Positions 1 through 8,703 of a stretch of 58,704 bases of DNA are shown here, piece by piece. A program made the translations under genes and the position numbers. The stretch comes from Clostridia bacterium (GTDB lineage Bacteria > Bacillota > Clostridia > Christensenellales > Aristaeellaceae). Position 1 is the stretch's first letter, and each line of letters opens with the position of its first letter. Under the pieces are notes generated by a model. It saw nothing but the letters and a program-made list of their open reading frames with translations, was not told the DNA's origin and searched no databases. Location: positions 1 through 58,704 of the forward strand of contig WQXF01000003.1 in the NCBI GenBank assembly GCA_009784985.1, written 5' to 3'.

Positions 1-332
1 AGCGGCGCAACAATGTCATAATCAGGAAACAGCTTCGCAAACATAATCATTCTTGTGATTTTTGTGCGCTCAAAGCTGTTGCCGTATCGTTTGGTCAATT
101 GTTGCGCCAGTGCCGCAACAATTCGTTTTCCGTATTCGGCGCGTTCACCGCCAAGTAAAATCGATCCGATATATTGCCCGATTTCCCAATACATCAGCGT
201 AACCTCGCGGTTCGCGTATGCCCCGGCGGACAATTTGCGCGTTTCGATAATATGCGCTACGCGCTCAAATATCTGCGAGCCATCAAGCCGGATTTCTCCT
301 CGCACGGTAAGTTCTTGCTTTTTCTTGCTCAT
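1..332 (-). CDS. DUF1016 N-terminal domain protein (YhcG-like), partial
   Basis: The minus-strand frame opens at ATG 332 after a GGGGGTGA ribosome site and runs off the left edge, leaving about 110 residues. The visible part matches the winged-helix N-terminal domain of DUF1016/YhcG proteins: a helix with an LSAGAYANREV stretch, the hallmark MYWEIGQYI segment, then YGKRIVAALAQQLTKRYG and a FERTKITRMIMFAKLFPD-type stretch. Full-length members carry a C-terminal PDDEXK nuclease-like domain that cannot be seen here. The family is often found near restriction or mobile loci, and its cellular role is not firmly established. A plausible minus-strand promoter lies at 367-395. Confidence 0.8.
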   Translation of the reverse strand, partial: MSKKKQELTVRGEIRLDGSQIFERVAHIIETRKLSAGAYANREVTLMYWEIGQYIGSILLGGERAEYGKRIVAALAQQLTKRYGNSFERTKITRMIMFAKLFPDYDIVAP

Positions 333-366
333 GGTGTCACCCCCGCAGCATTATCCAATTGGAATC

Positions 367-395
367 ATTATACCTCGGAAATTCGAATAAGCCAA
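367..395 (-). promoter_or_regulatory. Putative sigma-A promoter of the DUF1016 gene
   Basis: On the minus strand there is TTGGCT, a 17-base spacer and TATAAT, about 35 bases before the DUF1016 start. The -10 is consensus and the -35 matches 4 of 6 bases. Confidence 0.5.
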
Positions 396-462
396 CGAGA
401 AAACAAAGTATGTTTCCAGCCCGTTTTTTTGACCCTTACGAGGATGGAAGATAAATCAACAC

Positions 463-491
463 TTGACAGCATATGGAAAACGCAGTATAAT
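463..491 (+). promoter_or_regulatory. Consensus sigma-A promoter
   Basis: TTGACA at 463-468, a 17-base spacer and TATAAT at 486-491 match the sigma-A consensus exactly. The promoter lies 50 bases before the start of the small secreted protein gene. Confidence 0.85.
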
Positions 492-540
492 GCGCATGTG
501 ATAATTCGAGTCGCTTAACCGAAAATAGGGGGACAAAAAA

Positions 541-1008
541 GTGAAAAAGACTTTTGCGATAGTTTTTATGCTTTTAGTAATATTTTCTTTTGGCACGCCG
601 GCTTTTGCAACTGTTTGGTTTGAGGATGTGGCTTACTATTATGATGTCCTTTTCGAGGGCAAAGTAGTGGAATATACAGATGAATATGTTATTGTTGTCC
701 CTACGAAAATAATTAGAGGCAATATGTCGAGAGGTAATGAGTACACTTATCAAAGGCCCGAACCTCTTGAGGGGGGCGATTATCCTTTTCGAACTGATTT
801 TTTTAAATCGATAGGAGAAAACTTGATAGAATGGGCGCCTCAAAGAGACAAAGTATATTTAATGGGGAGCTTCGATGAAGAAACTCCTTTGACTATATTT
901 GAAGAAAACACGCTAACGAGCAAGGACATAAAAAGAATAACAGGGGAGAATTACTTAGATTATACTTGTATGGAGTTAGTGGTGTTTTTATTTTGTTTTT
1001 GGCATTGA
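541..1008 (+). CDS. Small secreted/anchored protein, probable 3' frameshift
   Basis: GTG start preceded by AGGGGGA. The first 23 residues are a classic signal peptide (MKK, a hydrophobic core, then AFA before the cleavage point). The remaining chain is acidic and aromatic and matches no family I recognise. As read, it ends in an atypical Cys/Phe/Trp-rich tail at 1008. Reading the next frame from 969 gives YGVSGV followed by a clean hydrophobic helix and a stop at 1022. The original protein was therefore probably a signal-peptide protein with a C-terminal membrane anchor, and the open frame has suffered a one-base slip, either real or from sequencing. It is monocistronic behind a consensus promoter. 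Confidence 0.6.
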   Translation: MKKTFAIVFMLLVIFSFGTPAFATVWFEDVAYYYDVLFEGKVVEYTDEYVIVVPTKIIRGNMSRGNEYTYQRPEPLEGGDYPFRTDFFKSIGENLIEWAPQRDKVYLMGSFDEETPLTIFEENTLTSKDIKRITGENYLDYTCMELVVFLFCFWH

Positions 1009-1127
1009 TAATCTTCTATTAAAAAATGCAAGCGCAACAAGTAAGCGTCACAATAGTAACTTTTTGTTCTAACAGGACAGAATCTAAGCCTGCTGTGTGA
1101 GGAAAAAAGTCTTGCGCGGCGGTTTTT

Positions 1128-1156
1128 TTGCACTTTACTCATCGTTATTGTATAAT
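1128..1156 (+). promoter_or_regulatory. Promoter of the sugar-responsive two-component operon
   Basis: TTGCAC, a 17-base spacer and TATAAT. A transcript from here would begin near 1163. That would leave almost no leader before a TTG codon at 1168, so I prefer the ATG at 1183 as the kinase start. Confidence 0.75.
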
Positions 1157-1182
1157 GCAACAAAGCTTTGAACGAAAGTGTG

Positions 1183-2991
1183 ATGCCATTGCCGCGTTTG
1201 TTGCGAAAAACCTCACTGAAGAAGCAAATGATCGCCTACTTTTCCGTTGCATTCTCTTTGGTGTTTATCGTGTTTGGGAGCGTTTTGTTGCAATACAATA
1301 GCAACAGTTTCCGTGAGCAAAGCTATGATTATTGCCGGCAAATTGTGGCGGCCCGCATCGCGCTGATCGATACGTACTTTATGCAACTGCAAAATGTGTC
1401 ACGCATCATTGCCAACGACGGGGATGTGATCGAGGCGGTGGCCTACCGCAATAGCAAAGAAATCAGCGATTATGCGGCGGAGCTGAGCCGCCAGCGCAAT
1501 ATCGTAAACAAAATCAAGCAGGTGGATGTGCTAGGCAATATCGATACAACGCTGATCATTGGAAACGACTATCATTATCTGTACTTTTACGGGCAGTCCC
1601 CACGCAGGGGGTTTGACTTTAGCCAAACGCGCTGGTTTATGGACGCGGCGCCCACCCGGGATCTTAGCGCTCGCTTCACCGGCCTGCACGATACCGACTA
1701 CCTGCTGGGCGATACATTGCCCACGGTTTCTCTTATCGCGCCCATTATCAATGTGGCGCAATACGATGCCTCCCCATTGGGTTATCTGGTGTGCGACTTC
1801 CGCCTAGAACCGATCCTTGAGGCCGAGCCAGCCCCCGACGATATCCAAATCGCCATCTTTGATGGGGAGACCCCCGTATACTTTTCGGATGCGGCTTTTT
1901 CCCCTAAACAGCGGGGGCTGCTGATGCAGCATTTGCAGAGCGGCCAGCGTAGTTTTACCTTGCCGCAAGATAGGGAAAGCGTCGCGCCCTACATTGCGGT
2001 GCGGGAAAGCTCCGCCGTATCCGGCTGGACGATCTTGGGCATTATGCCGGTTACCGAGATCGAAACCCTTCGCAATGCCAACACCTTGTTTGTGGGGCTG
2101 CTGATTTTGCTTTCTATTTCCATCATCGTGCTGTTGTCGTTGCTGATCTCCAACTCTGTGCTGGTGCCCATGCAAAAGTTGCTTGCCCGTTTTAATGCCA
2201 TCGCTTCGGGGCGCACCGATGTGGATTTTGCCCCCACCCGCAGCATGGAAATCAACCGACTGTCGGACACCGCACAAAACATGCTGCAAAGCATCGACCG
2301 CCTGCAAAAAGAAACCATTGCCCAGCAAGCTCTTCTTTCCCGGGAGCAGTTTAAGGTGCTGCAGCACCAAATCAACCCCCATCTGTTTAACAATACGCTG
2401 CAATCCATCAAGGCCCTGGCCGTGTGCGGTGACACTGCCGCCATCTCCCGCATCACCACGCTGCTGGGCAAGATTCTATCGTATTCCGTGTACAATCCGC
2501 TGGACATGGTGCCCCTTTCCCAAGAGCTGAACTACATCGAAAACTATATCGCCTTGCAGCAGATGCGTTACCCCAATATCGAGTACGGCATCGATTGCGA
2601 TTTGGAGGCAGGGGCTGTATTTGTGCCAAAGCTCATCGTGCAACCCATTGTAGAAAACGCCATTGAGCACGGGTTCAACGGGGTGAAATCCGGGCGCATT
2701 GACCTGTGTGTGGAGCGGGATGGCGAAGCCCTGCACATCATTGTGGTGGATAGTGGCGTAGGTTTTGATTTGCAAAAGCTGGAGTCGATTCGTGGATGGC
2801 TGGAGCAGCCCGATGCCCAAGAAGAAGGCAGCCACATCGGGATCCCCAATGTCCACAAGCGCATTCGCAGCATATACGGCCCGGAATATGGCGTATCGAT
2901 CCTATCTAAGCCGGGCATGCACACCAGCGTGGTGATCACTTTGCCGGTGAAAGGGGGGGCAGGCCATGCTGAAGGCCATCTTGGTGGATGA
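1183..2991 (+). CDS. YesM-type membrane sensor histidine kinase
   Basis: Sensor kinase of about 602 residues. There is an N-terminal membrane helix (about residues 18-40), a large extracytoplasmic sensor region, a second helix near 300-325 and a HAMP linker. A His_kinase (LytS/YesM type) block follows with the motif LQHQINPHLFNNTL, where His400 is the likely phosphorylation site. A HATPase_c domain follows with an N-box (VENAIEH) and a G-box (DSGVGFD). Many relatives have FLYNTL where this one has LFNNTL. An in-frame TTG at 1168 exists but lies almost at the predicted transcript start, so ATG 1183 was chosen. The stop overlaps the response regulator gene by 26 bases. It probably senses a sugar, perhaps through the adjacent binding protein. 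Confidence 0.9.
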   Translation: MPLPRLLRKTSLKKQMIAYFSVAFSLVFIVFGSVLLQYNSNSFREQSYDYCRQIVAARIALIDTYFMQLQNVSRIIANDGDVIEAVAYRNSKEISDYAAELSRQRNIVNKIKQVDVLGNIDTTLIIGNDYHYLYFYGQSPRRGFDFSQTRWFMDAAPTRDLSARFTGLHDTDYLLGDTLPTVSLIAPIINVAQYDASPLGYLVCDFRLEPILEAEPAPDDIQIAIFDGETPVYFSDAAFSPKQRGLLMQHLQSGQRSFTLPQDRESVAPYIAVRESSAVSGWTILGIMPVTEIETLRNANTLFVGLLILLSISIIVLLSLLISNSVLVPMQKLLARFNAIASGRTDVDFAPTRSMEINRLSDTAQNMLQSIDRLQKETIAQQALLSREQFKVLQHQINPHLFNNTLQSIKALAVCGDTAAISRITTLLGKILSYSVYNPLDMVPLSQELNYIENYIALQQMRYPNIEYGIDCDLEAGAVFVPKLIVQPIVENAIEHGFNGVKSGRIDLCVERDGEALHIIVVDSGVGFDLQKLESIRGWLEQPDAQEEGSHIGIPNVHKRIRSIYGPEYGVSILSKPGMHTSVVITLPVKGGAGHAEGHLGG

Positions 2992-4210
2992 CGAACAGCT
3001 TTCCATCCACATGATGGAAAACCTGATTGAGTGGGACCGGTATGGCGTGCGCATCGTGGCTACGGCAGGGGACGGGCTGGAGGCACTGGAAAAATTTCGG
3101 GAGCACGTGCCCAACATTGTGATCACCGACATCAAGATGCCCAACCTGGACGGCATCGAATTCATTCGCCGCGTACGGGAGATCAGCGCCGACGCCGAGA
3201 TCATCTTTATCAGCGCTTATGCCGACTTTTCTTATGTAAAAGAGGCCATCGCTTTGGGCTGCTCCAACTATTTGCTTAAGCCCGTGGACGAAATGGAGCT
3301 GGAAAAAACGTTGCAAAAGATTACGCAAAAAATCAGCGAAAAAAGCATCTCGCGCAAGCTGGCGTTAAAGAGTGAAACACAAAAAAAGAAAAAGGCTCTT
3401 CGCGACTACCTGCGCAGCAACGCAAACCCCGCCCTGGGGCGTAAGTATTTTGCGGAATTCTGCCCCGAGGGCGCCCCGTTTTTGCTGATGAGCATCACCC
3501 AACACCACGAAACCATCGAAGCTTATACCGGCGCCAGCAGCTTGGCGGGGGAACAGATCGCCTATCAGCAGGAGCGCATCGAAAAAATCGCCGGGGAGCG
3601 TGCGCCCTGCCTAGCGCTCGAAGACGAAGAAAACACCTGGCTGCTGGCTCTGCGCACGGGCAACCAAGAAGACGCCATGACCATTGCCCAGGCTCTGCAA
3701 CGTTTTTTGCAAGGGGAAGGCAAGGCGAAAGTGCGCATTTGCTTCAGCCGTAGCGCAACACGTACCCAGGAATTGCCTGAGCTATATGCCCAGGTGAAAC
3801 GATATGAAAAGTATGGCCAGCACCTGGGCGATGTGGGCATCCTGGGCAGCGGCTATCAAAACAACGAGGAGCAGTACAGCCAGCTCGTGCGGGAAGGTAT
3901 CGATTTTTTGGCCGCCCGGTACGATCAAAACCTTTCGCTGGACGAGATATGCCGTCACCTGTCCATCAGCAAAAACTACTTTTCGTACTTGTTTAAGCGC
4001 GATACCGGGGTGAGCCTGTGGGCGTACTTAACCGGCATCCGTATGCGCCGAGCCAAGGCCCTGCTCCGGGATACAGACCTGAAAAGCCTGGAGATCGCAT
4101 ACCAAATAGGCTACGATAACCCCAGCTACTTTTCCAAGCTGTTTAAAAAACAAAACGGGCAAACGCCCAACGAATACCGTGCTAGCGCGCGAAAGGAGAA
4201 GGATGCGTGA
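2966..4210 (+). CDS. YesN-type response regulator, REC plus AraC DNA-binding domain
   Basis: 414 residues. The N-terminal receiver domain has the acidic pair D8/D9, phospho-acceptor D55 in VITDIKMPN, and the conserved Lys in YLLKPVDE. After a variable linker, the C-terminal AraC/XylS domain has two helix-turn-helix units and the family signature IAYQIGYDNPSYFSKLFKKQNGQTP. It overlaps the kinase gene and the following binding-protein gene, so all three should be co-translated. By family precedent it activates the downstream transporter and hydrolase genes when phosphorylated by the kinase. Confidence 0.92.
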   Translation: MLKAILVDDEQLSIHMMENLIEWDRYGVRIVATAGDGLEALEKFREHVPNIVITDIKMPNLDGIEFIRRVREISADAEIIFISAYADFSYVKEAIALGCSNYLLKPVDEMELEKTLQKITQKISEKSISRKLALKSETQKKKKALRDYLRSNANPALGRKYFAEFCPEGAPFLLMSITQHHETIEAYTGASSLAGEQIAYQQERIEKIAGERAPCLALEDEENTWLLALRTGNQEDAMTIAQALQRFLQGEGKAKVRICFSRSATRTQELPELYAQVKRYEKYGQHLGDVGILGSGYQNNEEQYSQLVREGIDFLAARYDQNLSLDEICRHLSISKNYFSYLFKRDTGVSLWAYLTGIRMRRAKALLRDTDLKSLEIAYQIGYDNPSYFSKLFKKQNGQTPNEYRASARKEKDA

Positions 4211-5463
4211 AAAAAACAGTTCTGATTTGCGGTTTTTTGATCCTTGTATTGCTTTGTGGAAATCTAGTGGCGGCAACAAGCGCTTTGCCCGGCGGGGTTC
4301 TGCGCTGGATGGCCTACAATACCCGCAGCACCCGCGTTACTTACTTGGCCCATCTGGCCGAGGAGTTGCCGGATATTCACATGCAGTACGATCATGTGCC
4401 GGTGGATCACTTTACCGTTACCCTCAGCGTGCAGCTTCTATCCGGCAAGGGGCCGGACTTGATCGAGGGTGGCGGGGAAACGCGGCTGTTGGCCAGCATG
4501 GACCGGTTGTTAGACCTAACCGACGAGCCCTTTTTGGGCCAATACCGGTATGCGGGTCTGGCGCCCTTTTCGGTGGATGGGCGGGTGTATGCCGTGCCGC
4601 TACAATCCTGGTTTGAGGGAATCTATTACAATAAAGCCATCTTTGCTGAGCACGGGCTGGCGCCCCCGGCCACCTTTGATGAATGGATCGAGCTCCACAA
4701 AAAATTACGCGAGGCTGGGGTCAAACCACAAACCATGGGCGCACAGTCTTGGGCGTCACTCATGAAGCAGAGCATCGGCATCGTAAACAATGAGTTTTAT
4801 GCCCGGCCGGAAAACGCCGGATTTGACGCGGCCTTTGACCGGGGCGAAGCAAAACTTGCCGAGGCCTGGCTGCCTGCGGTCACGCTTTGGTCGCGGATGA
4901 TCGACGAAGGCTGCCTGACCCCCGACATGCTGGATTATAGCGACGAGCAGGCGTTGATGGAGTTTGCTTCCGGCGAGGCGGCCATGTGGGAGAGCGGGCC
5001 CTGGTCTATCGGCGAAATATTACGCATCAATCCCCATATCCAGCTGGGCATGTTTCCCTTCCCTACGGTGGAAGGCAGTACCGGCTGGCTGGTGGGCGGG
5101 CCGGGATCGGCCCTGTCCATCAACGTGGATTCGCCCAATATGGAGGCGGCGCTGCGTGTGCTGGAGGCCACCGCTACCCAGGAAGCCCAGCTGGCCCTGA
5201 TTGCCGATAACATGGGCGAACCCTATTTGGAGGGGATGCAGGTGGACTTTGGCCCGGTGTACGCCGGGTGCGCCGACGCCTTTGCCCTGGAGCAGGTGTA
5301 CGCGCCCTGGACAGCGGCCTGGACCTTTGGCAACCCTATTGTAGAAGCCTACGGAAAGGCGCTGCAAGAGGTTTTGGCGGGTAGCAAAACCGTGGAAGAA
5401 GCCCTGGCCGAGGCCGACGCGGTGAACGCCCATATGCGGGCGGCCTTAGAAGCCATTGAATAA
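4207..5463 (+). CDS. Extracellular sugar-binding protein (family 1), operonic with the sensor kinase
   Basis: 418 residues, GTG start overlapping the regulator stop (GTGA). The N-terminal signal peptide is hydrophobic. Its single Cys follows Leu-Leu rather than the usual lipobox residues, so lipidation is uncertain. The body matches MalE-like CUT1 solute-binding proteins. It is a clear paralogue of the protein at 5625, with the same length and shared blocks such as PLQSWFEGIYYNKAIFAEHG, AGVKPQTMGA and MWESGPW. Because it is translated with the two-component system and not with the permeases, it may present ligand to the kinase. That role is inference. The alternative is a second binding protein feeding the same permeases. 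Confidence 0.88.
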   Translation: MKKTVLICGFLILVLLCGNLVAATSALPGGVLRWMAYNTRSTRVTYLAHLAEELPDIHMQYDHVPVDHFTVTLSVQLLSGKGPDLIEGGGETRLLASMDRLLDLTDEPFLGQYRYAGLAPFSVDGRVYAVPLQSWFEGIYYNKAIFAEHGLAPPATFDEWIELHKKLREAGVKPQTMGAQSWASLMKQSIGIVNNEFYARPENAGFDAAFDRGEAKLAEAWLPAVTLWSRMIDEGCLTPDMLDYSDEQALMEFASGEAAMWESGPWSIGEILRINPHIQLGMFPFPTVEGSTGWLVGGPGSALSINVDSPNMEAALRVLEATATQEAQLALIADNMGEPYLEGMQVDFGPVYAGCADAFALEQVYAPWTAAWTFGNPIVEAYGKALQEVLAGSKTVEEALAEADAVNAHMRAALEAIE

Positions 5464-5560
5464 GCAGCCGATCCGTAACAAAGTGATAGAATATTTTGCT
5501 ATACAGTCCCCGCCCGCAAAAAGACCGTAATAAAGTACTATGTGTGCGTAAGTTTGTTGC

Positions 5561-5589
5561 TTTTCAACAATCATTCTTTCTTTTATGAT
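5561..5589 (+). promoter_or_regulatory. Possible regulated promoter before the second binding protein
   Basis: A TATGAT -10 follows a weak TTTTCA -35 at 17 bases. The small inverted repeat GTTG-CTTTT-CAAC overlaps the -35. A weak -35 is what an AraC-type activator would need, so this is a candidate target of the YesN-like regulator. Confidence 0.35.
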
Positions 5590-5624
5590 GCTTATACCAC
5601 CAAAATTGAAGGAGGCAAACCATC

Positions 5625-6881
5625 ATGAAGAGAAAGTCTTTCCTCGCTCTGTTGCTGTGTGTGGTGCTCATGCTCGGAGCCGTACCCTTCAGCGCCGCCG
5701 CCGAAGGCGAAGTTGTAACGCTGCGTTTTATGGCGTACAACCCGGCACAGTCCCGCGCTACGTATCTTGAGTTCCTGGCCGACCAACTGCCGGGCATCGA
5801 GATCGTGTTTGAGTACGTGTCGCTGGATGATGATTTCAACGGCATCCTCAACGCTCAATTAGAGGCCGGAGCCGGCCCCGACATCATTGAGTTGGGCGGC
5901 GAAACCAAGTTGCTGGCTGCGGCCGGCCGTTTGCTCGACCTGTCTGATCAGGAATTTGTGGCCAAGTACGCCCAGGCCGGCCTCACTCCCTACACCTGGG
6001 AGGGCAAGGTATTTGGCACGCCGCTCCAGTCCTGGTACGAGGGCATCTTCTACAACAAGGCGATCTTTGCCGAGCACGGCATCAGTGTACCCAAGTCCCT
6101 CGACGCTTTTATCCAGGTGCATAAGGATTTGGAAGCCGCGGGTGTTAAGCCCCAAACCATGGGCGCTTCGTCTTGGGAGCCGATGATGAAGCAGAGCATC
6201 GGTGTGGCTAACAACGAGTTCTATTCCGATCCGGCCAATGCGGGCTTCGACGCGCTGTTTAACACCAGCGAAGTATCCTTGGCCGAAAGCTGGCTGCCCG
6301 CGGTCACCGCTTGGGCCAAAGTGATCGAAGAAGGTTGCCTTACCACCGATATGCTGGGCATGAGCTACGAGCAGGCCCAGGCTGAGTTTGCTTCCGGTGG
6401 CGCCGCCATGTGGGAGAGCGGCCCCTGGGCCGAGAGTGATCTGTTCGCCGCCAATCCCGATCTGGACCTAGGCATGTTCCCGATCCCCGGTGTGTCGGAA
6501 GGCCCCGGCTGGCTGGTGGGCGGCCCCGGCTCGTCTCTGGTTATCAACGCCAAATCCGAGAAGATCGAGGCGGCGTTGCAGGTGCTGGCTCTCACCGCTA
6601 CCCCCGAGGCCCAGATCGCGCTGACCGCGGATTGGCCCGGCAGCTCCTTCCTGATTGGCGTAAACCTTGACCTGGGCGATGTGTATGCCGACTGCGCCGA
6701 AGCGTTTGCCGCCGGCAATGTGTACGCCCCCTGGGTTGCGGTGTGGGATTTTGGCAACCCTGTGGTCGAAGCCTATGGAAAGTCCTTGCAGGAGGTGCTC
6801 TCCGGCACCAAGACCGTAGCCGAAGCCCTGGCCGACGCCGACAGGATGAACGCCATCATGATCGACGAGATCAAGAACTAA
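5625..6881 (+). CDS. Extracellular sugar-binding protein of a CUT1 ABC transporter
   Basis: 418 residues with a strong GGAGG ribosome site. The signal peptide ends in an FSAAAEG-type signal peptidase I site and has no lipobox Cys, which is unusual for a Gram-positive binding protein. The fold blocks are those of family 1 solute-binding proteins and are strongly similar to the paralogue at 4207. It is followed by a stem-loop and two permease genes, so it is most likely the high-abundance receptor of the transporter. No ATPase gene is present, which fits CUT1 systems that share a housekeeping MsmX-type ATPase. Confidence 0.9.
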   Translation: MKRKSFLALLLCVVLMLGAVPFSAAAEGEVVTLRFMAYNPAQSRATYLEFLADQLPGIEIVFEYVSLDDDFNGILNAQLEAGAGPDIIELGGETKLLAAAGRLLDLSDQEFVAKYAQAGLTPYTWEGKVFGTPLQSWYEGIFYNKAIFAEHGISVPKSLDAFIQVHKDLEAAGVKPQTMGASSWEPMMKQSIGVANNEFYSDPANAGFDALFNTSEVSLAESWLPAVTAWAKVIEEGCLTTDMLGMSYEQAQAEFASGGAAMWESGPWAESDLFAANPDLDLGMFPIPGVSEGPGWLVGGPGSSLVINAKSEKIEAALQVLALTATPEAQIALTADWPGSSFLIGVNLDLGDVYADCAEAFAAGNVYAPWVAVWDFGNPVVEAYGKSLQEVLSGTKTVAEALADADRMNAIMIDEIKN

Positions 6882-6907
6882 GGATTTACACATCATGGTG
6901 TGAATAC

Positions 6908-6950
6908 GAAGGGCCGCAGCAAAAACCCGGTTGTTTTGCGGCGGCCCTTC
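6908..6950 (+). terminator. Attenuating stem-loop between binding protein and permease genes
   Basis: Ten perfect base pairs (GAAGGGCCGC against GCGGCCCTTC), one A/G mismatch and six inner pairs (GCAAAA/TTTTGC) enclose a nine-base loop. The stem is followed by a short T-rich stretch. Such hairpins let the binding-protein message exceed the permease message. Confidence 0.7.
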
Positions 6951-6976
6951 TCTTATTTGGATGAGTGGGTGACAAA

Positions 6977-7858
6977 ATGCATGCTAGAAAAAAGGAAACG
7001 ATTTTGCTGCTGATGGCCCTTCCCGCGTTCATCGGTTTTATGACGTTTTTTATCACTCCGGCGGTGATGAGCTTTGGGTACAGCGTAACCAATTGGTCGG
7101 TATACCGGCCCGAACCCAGCTATGTGGGGCTCAAGAATTTTCAAACTCTGTTTTCCGACGCCCAGGCACTGGCGGCAATCGAGCACTCCATTCGTTACGC
7201 CTTGATCATGACCGTGGTGCAGAACACACTGGCCATTTTCTTGGCCGTGCTGCTCAACAAAAAACTTATGATGGCCAATGTACTCAAAACCATCTTCTTT
7301 TTGCCGGCGGTGTTGAGCATCCTGGTGGTGGGGTATCTGTTTAAGTTTATCATGACCTCGGCGCCCTCGGGCATGCTCAACAGCGCCATAGGCGCCTTTG
7401 GCGGCGCGCCCGTTAACTGGCTGGGCGACCCGAACCTGGCCCTGTACTCCGTATTGGCCACCCAGGTATGGCAGTGGACGGGCTGGGCCATGGTGATCTA
7501 CATTGCCAACCTAAAAAGCATAGACGCCAGCCTGTACGAGGCCGCCAGAATAGACGGCGCGGGCCCCATGCAGGTCTTTGGGCGGGTTACGCTGCCGCTG
7601 CTGTACCCTGCCACATCCTTTAATGTGCTGATGAGCCTGATTGGCGGCCTAAAAATGTTTGACGCCGTGTACGCCATGACCAGGGGCGGACCGGGTTACG
7701 CTAGCGAAACCATTATGACCACCATGATCAGCACCGGCTTTAAAGCGGGCCGCAATGCCTATGCCTGTGCCTTTGCCGTGGTGTTTTTTGTGGTGGTGTT
7801 TACCATGAGCAAAGCGGTCACCTTTGTGCTCAACAAATGGGAGGCGGCGATCACATGA
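6977..7858 (+). CDS. ABC sugar permease, MalF/UgpA type
   Basis: About 293 residues with six predicted membrane helices. It carries the cytoplasmic EAA loop motif YEAARIDGAGPMQVFGRVTLPLL, which docks the ATPase. An in-frame GTG lies at 6965, but ATG 6977 has the better-placed GGGTGA and a typical MHARKKE cytoplasmic start. The stop overlaps the next permease start (ATGA). It forms the channel with the MalG-type permease. Confidence 0.9.
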   Translation: MHARKKETILLLMALPAFIGFMTFFITPAVMSFGYSVTNWSVYRPEPSYVGLKNFQTLFSDAQALAAIEHSIRYALIMTVVQNTLAIFLAVLLNKKLMMANVLKTIFFLPAVLSILVVGYLFKFIMTSAPSGMLNSAIGAFGGAPVNWLGDPNLALYSVLATQVWQWTGWAMVIYIANLKSIDASLYEAARIDGAGPMQVFGRVTLPLLYPATSFNVLMSLIGGLKMFDAVYAMTRGGPGYASETIMTTMISTGFKAGRNAYACAFAVVFFVVVFTMSKAVTFVLNKWEAAIT

Positions 7859-8682
7859 GCAAAAGCGTCAAAAACGGGCTGTGGAGCGTTCTTTTTGCGG
7901 CGATCGGCGCTTTTATGCTGATCCCCATCTATTACCTGGTGGTTAACACCTTCAAAACCATGGAGGAAGCTACCTTCCGCCCGCTGGGATTGCCCCTGAA
8001 CCCCACATTCGAAAATTACACAACCGCTTTGCAATCCATGAACTTTTTGCGCGCGCTCACCAACAACCTAACCATCCTGGTGTTTGCGGTGCTGTTTCTT
8101 GTCCTTTTTTCGTCCATGGCGGCATACGCGATTGTAAAAGGAAAAACCATATGCAGCAAGGTGATGTACTCGATATTCCTGATCGGCCTGATCATTCCGT
8201 TTCAAGTTACCATCATTCCGCTGTATAGGATTGCGGTTGGGTTTGGCATGATGAATACGCTGCCCGGTGTGATCATCATTAACGTTTTTTGCATAAATTT
8301 GTCCCTCTCCATCTTTTTGTTCCGGGGGTTCATCAACACCATCCCGGCGGAGATGGAAGAGGCTGCTGCCATCGATGGCTGCGGTGTGTTTAAGACCTTT
8401 TGGGTCATCATTTTCCCGTTGTTGAGCCCCATCATCGCCACGGTTGGCATTTTGGATGCCCTGGCGGTATGGAACGATTTTATGACGCCGCTGTTATTTT
8501 TGCAATCGCCCGAAAAAAACGTGCTCCTGCAAGAGGTACATAAAAACGTGGGGCCCTTCTCTACCAACTGGACAGTCTTTTTGCCGATGCTTGTGCTTTC
8601 CGTGCTCCCGATGGTGATCATCTTCCTGATTTTGCAAAAGCACATCATCGAGGGTGTGGTTGCCGGTGCAGTGAAGGGATAA
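7855..8682 (+). CDS. ABC sugar permease, MalG/UgpE type
   Basis: 275 residues, six predicted helices, with the EAA motif EEAAAIDGCGVFKTFWVIIFPLL. The start ATG overlaps the previous stop and follows GGGAGG. It pairs with the upstream permease to form the CUT1 translocation pore. It is followed 21 bases later by the glycosidase gene, so imported oligosaccharide is probably cut in the cytoplasm. Confidence 0.92.
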   Translation: MSKSVKNGLWSVLFAAIGAFMLIPIYYLVVNTFKTMEEATFRPLGLPLNPTFENYTTALQSMNFLRALTNNLTILVFAVLFLVLFSSMAAYAIVKGKTICSKVMYSIFLIGLIIPFQVTIIPLYRIAVGFGMMNTLPGVIIINVFCINLSLSIFLFRGFINTIPAEMEEAAAIDGCGVFKTFWVIIFPLLSPIIATVGILDALAVWNDFMTPLLFLQSPEKNVLLQEVHKNVGPFSTNWTVFLPMLVLSVLPMVIIFLILQKHIIEGVVAGAVKG

Positions 8683-8703
8683 CAGAGAAAGGAAGTTGTA
8701 TCA

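Noticed and set aside
1168-1182. TTG 1168 as the kinase start
   Set aside because: The -10 element ends at 1156, so the message would begin within a few bases of this codon, and no ribosome site precedes it.
2966-3328. Minus-strand frames over the response regulator
   Set aside because: They are shadows of the receiver domain, whose acidic and Lys residues are all present on the plus strand.
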